Below, piece after piece: positions 14,672-21,660 of a DNA stretch of 21,660 nucleotides. The stretch's first letter is position 1. Each line of letters begins with the position of its first letter. The notes beneath the pieces were generated by a model, which ran no database searches, had not been told where the DNA came from, and saw only the letters and a program-made list of their open reading frames with translations. This DNA is from WTJD01 sp964225175 (lineage in GTDB: Bacteria > Pseudomonadota > Gammaproteobacteria > Xanthomonadales > SZUA-36). The stretch is from NCBI GenBank assembly GCA_964225175.1, contig CAXQNK010000106.1, forward strand, positions 1 to 21,660, written 5' to 3'. A program made the position numbers and the translations under genes.

Positions 14672-15936
14672 TGCGTAAACCCGACTCCATTCAGACCATC
14701 ATGGATCGCCACCTGTGTATGGGCTGCGGCGCATGTGCCGCAGCCCGCCCTGACCTCATCACCATGACTGATACGGTGGCTCATGGCAGGCGTCCGCGCC
14801 TGAAGGCGACGCCCAGCGTTGAGGAAAATCTTAAGCTTGCCGGTATTTGCCCAGGGCGCGAAATCACTTTCCAGGCAGCGAAAAGTTATGAGGAGGCGGC
14901 CTGGGGGCCGATACTCGAAGTGTGGGAAGGTCATGCAGTCGATCCCGAACTGAGGTTTCGCGGCTCCAGTGGCGGCGTCGTCAGCGCGCTGGCTCTGCAC
15001 GAGGTCGAGGCAGGCGCGGCGGCCGGTGTCGTGCAAGTCACGTCGCGCAAGGACAATCCACTGCTCAACGAGACCATCATTTCAAGATCGAGGGCGGATA
15101 TCCTGTCTGCAACAGCCTCGCGGTACTCTCCGGCCAGCCCCTGCGAGCGCCTCGCGGACGTCCGTAAGGACGGTCGCCCTCATGTTTTTATCGGAAAACC
15201 TTGCGACGTCACAGGCGCCCGGCACCTGATGCAGTCGGCTCCTGCCCTCGAGGCGAGTGTCGGCCTCACGATCTCCATTTTCTGTGCCGGAACGCCCTCC
15301 ACCGCGGCCACCACAGAACTGGTGCAAGAACTCAGCATCGGCCAGGACGCGATCATCGAAGAAGTGAGGTACAGGGGCCGGGGCTGGCCGGGACGCATGA
15401 CAGTTCGTTATCGGGTAACGCAGGACGCGCCGACGCAAAGCGCATCAATGACGTACGAGAAGGGTTGGGGGGAAATCCTGCAAAAGCACACGCAGTGGCG
15501 ATGTGGCGTTTGTGCTGACCACCTTGGGGAGCATGCCGACTTGTCCATCGGTGACCCGTGGTACCGAACCATCGGTGAAGATGAACTAGGCGACTCGTTA
15601 ATCGTCGTTCGCACCGAGCGCGGCAGACAGGCGATCAGAGCCGCGATCGCGGCCGGATACCTGGTCGTCGAACGACGCTCCGTCGACACGCTTGCCGCTT
15701 CGCAACCCAATCTCGAAAGAACCAAGGGTGCAGTATTCGCTCGCTGTTTAACCGTACGTGCGGTCGGTGGTTACGCACCCATATACCGAGGCGGGGCACT
15801 GCATCGGGTTTGGCTGCGAGCGCTGACCCCGATCGCAAAGGTGAAATCGGTCGCGGGAACCCTCAAGCGCGTCCTGAAGAGGCGTCTGTTACGTCCGGAA
15901 CGTCACCTGGCACTTCAGAGCGGCAGCAAGTCATGA
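14671..15936 (+). CDS. FrhB-type (coenzyme F420 hydrogenase beta-like) iron-sulfur protein of a polysaccharide cluster
   Basis: A 421-aa protein starting at the ATG that overlaps the flippase stop. The N-terminal CMGCGAC places C16, C19 and C22 in a ferredoxin-like cluster. The expected fourth Cys is R26, but C59 in GICPG is close. The rest matches the FrhB N- and C-terminal domains: RGSSGGVVSALALHE, VFIGKPCDVTGARHL, FCAGTPS and CGVCADHLGEHADLSIGDPW. Such proteins occur beside pyruvyltransferases in EPS and O-antigen clusters, where a role in reductive sugar or pyruvyl chemistry is suspected but not settled. Use of F420 is not implied. An in-frame extension upstream to 14320 lies within the flippase gene and is not real. 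Confidence 0.85.
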   Translation: MRKPDSIQTIMDRHLCMGCGACAAARPDLITMTDTVAHGRRPRLKATPSVEENLKLAGICPGREITFQAAKSYEEAAWGPILEVWEGHAVDPELRFRGSSGGVVSALALHEVEAGAAAGVVQVTSRKDNPLLNETIISRSRADILSATASRYSPASPCERLADVRKDGRPHVFIGKPCDVTGARHLMQSAPALEASVGLTISIFCAGTPSTAATTELVQELSIGQDAIIEEVRYRGRGWPGRMTVRYRVTQDAPTQSASMTYEKGWGEILQKHTQWRCGVCADHLGEHADLSIGDPWYRTIGEDELGDSLIVVRTERGRQAIRAAIAAGYLVVERRSVDTLAASQPNLERTKGAVFARCLTVRAVGGYAPIYRGGALHRVWLRALTPIAKVKSVAGTLKRVLKRRLLRPERHLALQSGSKS

Positions 15937-17219
15937 GTTTCAGGGCTGAAAAAACTTCAACGACGGGAATGCTGTTCTATCTCGCCCTGATCGTACCCCT
16001 TGAATTCTCTCTGACCCTCGCCGGGTTGCGCCTTTCGCCCTATCGCGTCTTCCTCCTGGTGATGTTCATTCCAATGGTCATTCAGTTGGTTCGGGAGAAC
16101 CGCGTGCTGCCCGCAGACTACCTGATTGCCTTCCACGCGTTTTGGGTGGCCCTGGCGCTGGGGGTGTACGGGGGACTAGTGGTCGGAATCGAATCTGGCG
16201 GCATTTATGTCGTGGAAAGCCTGGGCGCCTATCTCGCTGGACGAATGGCAGCACGCTCCGCGGAAACCTGCCGTGCGATGCTGCGATTCATGGTCGTCGT
16301 ATTGCTGATCATGGCCTTTTTTACAGTGCCTGAGAGCCTGACCGGTTTCCATTTTCTCCGCGAAGCTTCTCGCGCCCTGGTGGGCGGCTCAGCGTTACCC
16401 GTGATCGATCCGCGTCTCGGTCTGCACCGAGCATTCGGGTCATTTGATCACCCCATCTTGTATGGCGTCTTCGCAGCTTCGACATTTGCTGCAAGCTATT
16501 ACGTGCTGTGCAGGGAACGCCTAAAGCTTGGATCGCTCTCCATCCTGGGCGCTATCGCCGGAAGCACGTTTATTTCACTCTCGGCAGGACCCCTGATGGC
16601 AATGCTGTGCCAATGTTTTGTATTGGGTTGGGATCGGATGACAAAGGGAATTCAGCTTCGATGGACGATGCTTGTAAGCGGTTTCGCGATGATCTGGCTC
16701 GCGGTGACGCTCGCATCAAACCGGGGGTTTGTCATGGTCTTCATAAGCTATTTCACATTCAGCACAAATAGCGCTTACAACCGCACTCTCATCTGGGAAT
16801 ACGGCACTGCGGAGGTAGCAAGACACCCTGTTTTCGGAATTGGGCTCGGCGACTGGATCAGGGCACCTTGGATGAGTGACAGCATGGACAACTTTTGGTT
16901 ACTGACCGCTGTTCGATATGGTCTGCCCGCCCTTTTGGCTTTGGTTACAGCCATCGTGCTGATCGCTATTCAGCAATATCGCTGCATAGGGCGCGACAAA
17001 ACGCTTAATCGCTACCGCATGGGTTGGCTGACGATCATCATAGGGCTGTCCGTGTCCGGCATCACGGTCCACTTCTGGAACGCCTTGTTTGCCTATTTCT
17101 TTTTCCTGATCGGCACAGGCGTGTGGATGTCGTCTCCTCGCGTTAAGGGATCTAGCCCGCAACTTGCCGAGCGGTTGGCCGAATTCTTGTCCAGCCCGGT
17201 TGCAGCGAGACAAAGTTAA
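15933..17219 (+). CDS. Wzy/O-antigen ligase-like polysaccharide polymerase
   Basis: A 428-aa inner-membrane protein with about 10-11 hydrophobic segments and a periplasmic loop ending in HPVFGIGLGDWIRAPWMSDS (about 290-310), the loop seen in Wzy/WaaL-like proteins. In a Wzx/Wzy pathway it joins repeat units on the periplasmic face. The ATG at 15933 overlaps the previous stop as ATGA. The frame opens 123 bases earlier inside the FrhB gene, but that part is not hydrophobic and is rejected. It ends 11 bp before the next gene. Polymerase versus ligase cannot be decided from sequence; the absence of another candidate polymerase favours Wzy. Confidence 0.8.
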   Translation: MSFRAEKTSTTGMLFYLALIVPLEFSLTLAGLRLSPYRVFLLVMFIPMVIQLVRENRVLPADYLIAFHAFWVALALGVYGGLVVGIESGGIYVVESLGAYLAGRMAARSAETCRAMLRFMVVVLLIMAFFTVPESLTGFHFLREASRALVGGSALPVIDPRLGLHRAFGSFDHPILYGVFAASTFAASYYVLCRERLKLGSLSILGAIAGSTFISLSAGPLMAMLCQCFVLGWDRMTKGIQLRWTMLVSGFAMIWLAVTLASNRGFVMVFISYFTFSTNSAYNRTLIWEYGTAEVARHPVFGIGLGDWIRAPWMSDSMDNFWLLTAVRYGLPALLALVTAIVLIAIQQYRCIGRDKTLNRYRMGWLTIIIGLSVSGITVHFWNALFAYFFFLIGTGVWMSSPRVKGSSPQLAERLAEFLSSPVAARQS

Positions 17220-17230
17220 GGAGCAAGCAC

Positions 17231-18172
17231 ATGGACCTCTCCATCATTATCGTCAACTGGAACACGAGAGAATTTCTTAGTGACTGCCTGCACTCTGTCC
17301 TGGAGTCGCTCGATCGAATCGAAGCCGAGGTGATTGTCGTCGACAATGCTTCCACTGACGCTTCCGTGGAGACCGTCAAGAAATATTTCCCCTGGGTGAA
17401 GCTCATCGAGAATACAGACAACCGGGGCTTTGCCGCGGCCAATAACCAGGGCTTCCTGCATGCCGCCGGACGGCATGTTCTATTGCTGAACTCCGATACC
17501 GTGGTGCATGGCGACGTGCTTGCAAGGTCGGTCCAATACCTGGATGAACGCACCGACGTGGGCATGATGGGCTGCCGGGTGCTCAATGACGATGGAAGCA
17601 CCCAGATGACCTGCAGCCAGTTTCCGACATTTATGAACCTACTGCTGCAAACCCTCGGCGTCAATCGCTTGGGCGGATCTTTCTTCAGTCGCTATCAGAT
17701 GCTGGACTGGAACCGGGACGACGAACGCGAGGTTGAGGTGATTTCAGGCTGCTACCTGATGGTGCGCGCAGATGTGATCCATGACATCGGCGCACTCGAC
17801 GAGGACTTCTTTTGTTACGGAGAAGAAACCGACTGGTGTCGCCGTTGCGCCAAAGCCGGCTGGGAACTGCGCTTTGCCCCTGTCGGTGAAATCACCCATT
17901 TTGGAAGCGGCGCAACCCGTAAGGTTAATCACCTCAGGGACTTGATGCTGACAGAGGGAACGATCCGCCTTCACCGAAAACACGTTGGTACAGCCAATGC
18001 CGTGGTTGTGTGGCTGCTGTTGCTGGCATTTAACTGCTCACGATCGGTGTTCTGGACGTGTCGAACAGTGCTCGATTCCGCCGATTCGACTCGGGCAAGA
18101 GCACGGCATTTCCGCCGTATCGTTCGTGACTTTGACCAGGCCTGGCCGCAGGCCATGGAGCGTTCACCATGA
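17231..18172 (+). CDS. Family 2 glycosyltransferase (rhamnosyltransferase-like)
   Basis: A 313-aa GT-A fold enzyme: LSIIIVNWNTREFLSDCL at the N-terminus, VVDNASTDASVE, GFAAANNQG, LLLNSDTVV (DxD-like N-S-D, about 86-94), ISGCYLMVRADV and FFCYGEETDWCRRCAKAGW, the acceptor-side ED motif of the WbbL/RfbF-like subgroup. Members often transfer rhamnose, but the sugar cannot be assigned. A C-terminal hydrophobic stretch (about 256-270) may dock to the membrane. It is preceded by a strong AAGGAG site 8 bp before ATG. Its TGA overlaps the next ATG (ATGA). It may partly cover for the broken GT2 at 8448-9296, although they are not close relatives. Confidence 0.9.
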   Translation: MDLSIIIVNWNTREFLSDCLHSVLESLDRIEAEVIVVDNASTDASVETVKKYFPWVKLIENTDNRGFAAANNQGFLHAAGRHVLLLNSDTVVHGDVLARSVQYLDERTDVGMMGCRVLNDDGSTQMTCSQFPTFMNLLLQTLGVNRLGGSFFSRYQMLDWNRDDEREVEVISGCYLMVRADVIHDIGALDEDFFCYGEETDWCRRCAKAGWELRFAPVGEITHFGSGATRKVNHLRDLMLTEGTIRLHRKHVGTANAVVVWLLLLAFNCSRSVFWTCRTVLDSADSTRARARHFRRIVRDFDQAWPQAMERSP

Positions 18173-19410
18173 GCAACCCAATCAAGCTGCTGGCGGTTGC
18201 CCCCTATTGCGACGGTACGGATGTCGGCGAGGCCTGGTGTGCTCACCAGTGGATCAGCCACCTCTCAGAAGTCGCCGACGTCACGCTGTTAACCCTGAAA
18301 CGCCCTGGCTGTCCGCCCGCCTCGGAGCAATTACCCGGTACCAATGTGATCGAGTGGGATGAAAGAGCAGCACTCGCACGTTTCGAGCGGCTCAACAGTA
18401 TGCTCAAACCTGCTTACATCTCATTTTATCTCCGCGCACGCCAGTGGCTGACTGCCGAATTGTCGAGAGGGCGCACCTTCGACATCGCGCATCAATTCTC
18501 CCCCATCGCCCTGCGCTATCCCACACCCTTGACAGGTTTCCCCATCCCCTATCTCATCGGCCCACTCGGCGGCAGTCTCGATACTCCAGCGGGATTTCTT
18601 GGCGAGTGCCAGTCTGCAGCCTGGTATACACGTCTGCGAAGGCTGGACCGCTGGCGCCTCAAGCGGGATCGGCTGCTCAAAAACAGTTACTCCGAGGCTG
18701 CCGCGGTGCTGGGAGTCGCGCCATATGTCGAAGCACTCCTGGCACCGGCGGGTCCTCAACGATTCGAGGTCATCAGCGAACTTGGAATCGAAAACCTTGC
18801 CGCGCCCCGCTGTCGCCCCGGCAAACCCGGCACACTCAGGCTGATCCATGTCGGTCGCGGCGTGCGCACCAAGGGCCTGCGTGACGCCGTGCGCGCCATG
18901 GCGCGCTTGCCCGAGACCCTGGACGTGCGACTCAAGGTGGCCGGTCGCGGGGAGGAATTGTCCATATGTCAACTGGAAGCCGAACGCCTTGGGGTGGGAC
19001 AACGCATTCAATTCCTGGGCCAGGTGCCAAGATCGGACGTTGAGACACTCTACAGGGAGGCAGACGCGTTTCTTTTCCCCAGCTTCCGTGAGCCGAGTGG
19101 CAGCGTGATCTTCGAAGCCTTGCGACACGGCTTGCCGGTCATCACGACCAACCGTGGTGGACCGGGGTACGTCGTTGACGACTCATGCGGAATCAGCGTA
19201 GACGCCCACTCGCCGGAACAACTGGCAAACGACCTCGCGGGCGCCATCACAACGCTCGCGCTGGATCTGGAACATCGGAACCGACTGTCCGCGGGTGCCC
19301 GCAAAAGAGTCGAACAGATTGGCTTATGGGCCAACAAGATTGACTGGCTGATCGGCTTGTATGGCGAGCTGGCAAATCAAGATCAATTGATATTTCAAGA
19401 GGCAGTTTGA
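18169..19410 (+). CDS. Family 4 glycosyltransferase (GT-B)
   Basis: A 413-aa retaining glycosyltransferase. The C-terminal GT4 domain shows RLIHVGRGVRTKGLRDAV, VKLRF-type core strands and the EX7E motif in FREPSGSVIFEALRHGLPV (about 307-325), followed by TTNRGGPGYVVDD. The N-terminal half holds the acceptor domain (HQFSPIALRYPTP, YLIGPLGGS). The gene overlaps the previous one as ATGA and ends one base before the next ATG, so it is tightly coupled. The donor sugar cannot be read. Expected role: cytoplasmic addition of a sugar to the lipid-linked repeat unit. Confidence 0.92.
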   Translation: MSNPIKLLAVAPYCDGTDVGEAWCAHQWISHLSEVADVTLLTLKRPGCPPASEQLPGTNVIEWDERAALARFERLNSMLKPAYISFYLRARQWLTAELSRGRTFDIAHQFSPIALRYPTPLTGFPIPYLIGPLGGSLDTPAGFLGECQSAAWYTRLRRLDRWRLKRDRLLKNSYSEAAAVLGVAPYVEALLAPAGPQRFEVISELGIENLAAPRCRPGKPGTLRLIHVGRGVRTKGLRDAVRAMARLPETLDVRLKVAGRGEELSICQLEAERLGVGQRIQFLGQVPRSDVETLYREADAFLFPSFREPSGSVIFEALRHGLPVITTNRGGPGYVVDDSCGISVDAHSPEQLANDLAGAITTLALDLEHRNRLSAGARKRVEQIGLWANKIDWLIGLYGELANQDQLIFQEAV

Positions 19411-19411
19411 C

Positions 19412-19873
19412 ATGAAAAAAAACAGAAGACCAAAAATTCTGGCCATTTCGTCAGGCGGCGGACACTGGATCCAGTTGCTGCGCCTGAGGCCCGCATTTGC
19501 AGGCGCCACGGTCACCTATGCGACCGTTAATCGTGATTCGAAAGATGACATCCCAGGTGCGCCATTTTTCCGATTTCCCGATGCAAATCGCGATCGGAAA
19601 TTTGCGTTGATCCTGCAGATCCTGAAGATCAGCTGGATCGTCTTCAGGGTGCGGCCCGACGTTGTCATCACAACGGGCGCTTCCTGCGGTTACGTGGCGG
19701 TGCGACTCGCGCGCATTCTCGGATCACGAACCCTGTTCATGGACAGCATCGCGAATGCAGAAAAGATGTCTTTGTCAGCCCAGTTGGCTCAACGACACGT
19801 CAACATTTTGCTCACCCAATGGCCGCATCTCGATGATCCCGACGGACCACGCTATCACGGCTCCGTGATCTGA
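19412..19873 (+). CDS. Alg14/PssD-like glycosyltransferase subunit
   Basis: A 153-aa protein starting KILAISSGGGHWIQLLRLRP, the family signature (SGGGH), followed by VTYATVNRDS, VFRVRPDVVITTGAS and TLFMDSIANAE, ending in ILLTQWPHLDDP. It is the half that docks the Alg13/PssE catalytic half to the membrane and helps bind acceptor. That partner is at 9462-9962, on the opposite strand and about 9.5 kb away, whereas such pairs are usually adjacent. The split would give stoichiometric expression only if both sigma-54 promoters fire together. It starts 1 bp after the GT4 gene; the next gene follows after 23 bp with its own GAGG site. Confidence 0.9.
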   Translation: MKKNRRPKILAISSGGGHWIQLLRLRPAFAGATVTYATVNRDSKDDIPGAPFFRFPDANRDRKFALILQILKISWIVFRVRPDVVITTGASCGYVAVRLARILGSRTLFMDSIANAEKMSLSAQLAQRHVNILLTQWPHLDDPDGPRYHGSVI

Positions 19874-19896
19874 GGCAGACGCGCTGGAGGCGAGGG

Positions 19897-20733
19897 ATGA
19901 AGTCGATTACATTCAGTGGCGCAGACCGGATTCTGATGACCCGGAATGGATACACGGCCACGGTCGCTGTCGTGATCATATTCGCAGCGCTCTATTCGAC
20001 CAGTCTGCCAGGTCGTGATTTGCTGTCGGCGGGGGTGCATGCCCTGATCGACTTTAAAGTCATGTGGATCTGCGTGCTCATCGCAACCTGGCGGCTTGCC
20101 CGCGTGCCCGCAACCGATCTATGCGTCATCGACCTCTGCCTGGGAACGGCGATAGCCGCATTTGCCGCCATGTCCACAGGGCTCTGGCCCTGGTTGATGC
20201 TGATCGCTTACGCCGCCCTGTCGCTCAACAGCACGCAGCACGCCATGGGCCGCCAGGCACTTTTCCTGCTACTCGCAATTGGCATTCATGAAACTGCGGT
20301 GACCGTCTGCTCAGAGATGTACTCTGATGTTTTGCTGAGCGTGGACGCCATGATTGCCCAGACCGTTACCCGGTGGGCAGTGCCGAACGTCGTGGCCTCG
20401 GGCGCACTGCTCGAGGTGCAACCGGGGCACTCCATCATACTGGTCTGGGGCTGCAGTTCCCTCAGTTACGTGGGCGACATGATGCTTCTATGCGGCGCCA
20501 TGGTACTGATGATGACCGGTGACAGGCGGGTTGATTCGGGCATATGGTTGTGGCTCGCCATGGTCATGATCCTGACAGTCATGCTGAACTCCATCAGGTT
20601 GGTGCTGATGGCCAGCGATCCCGACCTCTATGAATTCCTGCACGCAGGAACCGGCGCCTCATTGTTCCGAATTACGATAATTACCGGAGCAGTCAGCATC
20701 GCCTGGCTGCATTCTCGTCATGCTCGCCGCTAA
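19897..20733 (+). CDS. Divergent exosortase family protein
   Basis: A 278-aa protein with about 8 hydrophobic segments. The predicted catalytic triad of the exosortase/archaeosortase family is visible in order: C186 in WGCSSLSY, R234 in LNSIRLVLM and H249 in FLHAGTG, each near the edge of a membrane helix. The family form of the Cys motif is usually CSG(I/L)R; here it is CSSLSY, so it is divergent. It should cleave C-terminal sorting signals of a few secreted proteins, with possible attachment to the polysaccharide or another anchor. Its next-but-one gene encodes a candidate substrate. It lies within the EPS operon, as exosortases often do. GAGGCGAGGG provides a good ribosome site. It overlaps the following gene by 14 bp. 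Which exosortase subtype it belongs to, I cannot say. Confidence 0.82.
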   Translation: MKSITFSGADRILMTRNGYTATVAVVIIFAALYSTSLPGRDLLSAGVHALIDFKVMWICVLIATWRLARVPATDLCVIDLCLGTAIAAFAAMSTGLWPWLMLIAYAALSLNSTQHAMGRQALFLLLAIGIHETAVTVCSEMYSDVLLSVDAMIAQTVTRWAVPNVVASGALLEVQPGHSIILVWGCSSLSYVGDMMLLCGAMVLMMTGDRRVDSGIWLWLAMVMILTVMLNSIRLVLMASDPDLYEFLHAGTGASLFRITIITGAVSIAWLHSRHARR

Positions 20734-21241
20734 GTTCACCCCGTGGTTCAGCCTCGCCCTGGCAGCTGTCTTGTTAGCGCTCAGTGCTACGGGGAAAAGC
20801 ATCACCCCGGCAACCCGGTCCGTGGCGTGGCTCGACGAGACGGATGTGACCCTGTTTCAGAGAGGGCTCATACACCGCCACGACGTACTGATCCAAATCA
20901 ATCATAAGGAGGTTGCGAGGGGCTACTCGAGACCGGGCTGCCCCGGCATGTTGCTCGTCACCCAATTACCCCATGCTGCCGTAAGCTGGGCCGATGTGGC
21001 GCCAAAGGCTGATCTGTCGAATTTCTCAATGCGCTACATCTACGAAGGCGAACTTTATGACCGTCCTCCCGCACTGAGACGATTCATGCATTGGCTCAAG
21101 GGAACGCTGCCGGGATTTTACAGCGTGCGCAGTCTGGTGATCGGACTCGCGGAGAGCGGTCACTGTCACCTGATGCATGAGGCCATTGCTCTTCTCACTG
21201 GAATGGGAGGAGAACCGCTCAAAAGGAGAATTGGAACGTGA
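20720..21241 (+). CDS. Exported protein of unknown function next to exosortase
   Basis: A 173-aa protein starting with MLAAKFTPW and a hydrophobic segment (about 9-25) that reads as a signal peptide or anchor; the rest is soluble. Two cysteines (C74 in RPGCPGML and C149 in ESGHCHLMHE) could form a disulfide in the periplasm, and HCHLMHE is His-rich. The position after an exosortase recalls EpsI-type exosortase-associated proteins, but I do not recognise the EpsI domain. It overlaps the exosortase gene by 14 bp and the next gene by GTGA, so it is co-translated. It probably assists sorting or attachment; that is inference from context only. Confidence 0.75.
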   Translation: MLAAKFTPWFSLALAAVLLALSATGKSITPATRSVAWLDETDVTLFQRGLIHRHDVLIQINHKEVARGYSRPGCPGMLLVTQLPHAAVSWADVAPKADLSNFSMRYIYEGELYDRPPALRRFMHWLKGTLPGFYSVRSLVIGLAESGHCHLMHEAIALLTGMGGEPLKRRIGT

Positions 21242-21537
21242 AATTATGTGTGCTTTTTTGGACGTTAATCTTGGCCTCGCCAGCCAGCTGGGGGACCCAC
21301 GCAACAGGCAATGACGACTCGACGAACCCCACCTACAACGCCAGCTGCAATGCCAGCTTTCTTAACAATTGCGAGGAGGAGGACGATCACACGCACGAGG
21401 ACTCGGACCTCCTGTCCTCGAACTCTGTTGCCGCGCCCATTGGAGATTACGGCCACAGTTTTCTCGAAATGCTCGCTATCGGCCTGCTGATTGCGGGGAC
21501 ATTGAAGCTGCGCTCGGTCAGCGGAACTCCGAAATAG
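21238..21537 (+). CDS. Small secreted protein with C-terminal anchor, candidate exosortase substrate
   Basis: A 99-aa protein starting at GTG (GTGA overlap with the previous stop). A signal peptide is clear (1 to about 20, LFWTLILASPAS). The middle is polar and low-complexity with N/S/D/T, two Cys (C37, C45) and an acidic His segment EEEDDHTHEDSD (46-57). The C-terminus has the three-part form of sorting signals: a short motif region with PIGDYGHS (67-74), a hydrophobic helix (about 75-88, FLEMLAIGLLIAG) and a basic tail with K90, R92 and K99. There is no PEP motif. Location directly after the exosortase suggests a dedicated substrate. Its last 33 bases overlap an antisense metallopeptidase fragment. 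Confidence 0.75.
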   Translation: MKLCVLFWTLILASPASWGTHATGNDDSTNPTYNASCNASFLNNCEEEDDHTHEDSDLLSSNSVAAPIGDYGHSFLEMLAIGLLIAGTLKLRSVSGTPK

Positions 21538-21660
21538 AGTCCCAATAGATCTTCACCTTCCTCGTTAAACTCAGGCCCTGGTGAATCCTCTATCACCACC
21601 TGCACGTGCTCCAGGGCCTCATGCACCCAATTGGGCAATCGGTCCAGTGTCGACTGCACG
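21447..21660 (-). pseudogene. Truncated metallopeptidase fragment at the right end
   Basis: On the minus strand the frame entering from the right end reads the same N-terminal sequence as at 1-145. It then continues outside the repeat as GLYFGVPLTERS (codons 49-60, bases 21541-21505), which closely matches the family motif LLGLYxGxPLTER. After S60 the similarity stops and the frame runs through the reverse complement of the small secreted gene to a stop at 21447. The C-terminal zinc motif is missing. Because the motif falls on the far side of the repeat from the N-terminus, the two contig ends appear to be genuinely joined. The break is inside the substrate gene's 3' end. Confidence 0.6.
21542..21660. 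repeat. 119-bp terminal direct repeat, right copy
   Basis: This copy is identical to bases 1-119. It supports circular closure or an assembly cycle, as described for the left copy. The unique sequence therefore ends at 21541. Confidence 0.97.

Noticed and set aside
1..21660. tRNA, rRNA, CRISPR arrays, insertion sequences, integrases or plasmid replication genes
   Set aside because: I looked by eye on both strands and saw no tRNA-like folds, regularly spaced repeats, transposase or integrase motifs, or Rep/Par proteins.

Overview
The window is a compact exopolysaccharide (EPS) locus from a Gram-negative bacterium. I infer Proteobacteria, probably Gammaproteobacteria, from the outer-membrane export lipoprotein, the sigma-54 promoters, the moderately high GC and the gene families; no rRNA or housekeeping gene is present to place it better. 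The last 119 bases repeat the first 119 exactly. The contig therefore behaves like a closed circle of 21,541 bp, or like a unit bounded by direct repeats. A zincin-like metallopeptidase gene runs across this join and is cut off after about 60 family-like residues.

Two gene blocks diverge from a 386-bp control region at 11733-12118. The region holds two near-perfect sigma-54 (-24/-12) promoters, one facing each block. Between them lie a perfect 10-bp inverted repeat, a related degenerate repeat and an IHF-like site. The leftward block (11732 down to 613) encodes: an initiating sugar transferase fused to a Wza-like export lipoprotein; an Alg13-like glycosyltransferase subunit; a family 2 glycosyltransferase broken by one in-frame stop; a Wzz/Wzc-like chain-length protein with a degenerate P-loop; a REC protein; a REC-HPt protein; an H-NOX gas sensor; a PAS-HisKA-HATPase-REC-HPt hybrid kinase; and an NtrC-type sigma-54 activator.

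The rightward block (12119 to 21537) encodes: a polysaccharide pyruvyltransferase; a Wzx-type flippase; an FrhB-type iron-sulfur protein; a Wzy/O-antigen-ligase-like polymerase; a GT2 and a GT4 glycosyltransferase; the Alg14-like partner of the Alg13-like protein; a divergent exosortase; a small secreted partner protein; and a 99-aa secreted protein with a C-terminal membrane anchor that looks like the exosortase substrate. Most neighbours overlap or are a few bases apart, so each block is probably an operon or nearly so.

Inferred working model: H-NOX senses NO and controls the hybrid kinase. The kinase passes phosphate to the sigma-54 activator, with the stand-alone REC and REC-HPt proteins as branch points. 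The activator binds the central repeats and fires both promoters. This makes a Wzx/Wzy-type, probably pyruvylated polysaccharide together with a dedicated exosortase and one small sorted surface protein. I think this combination is the unusual system in the window: a nitric-oxide phosphorelay wired through sigma-54 to an EPS/exosortase locus.
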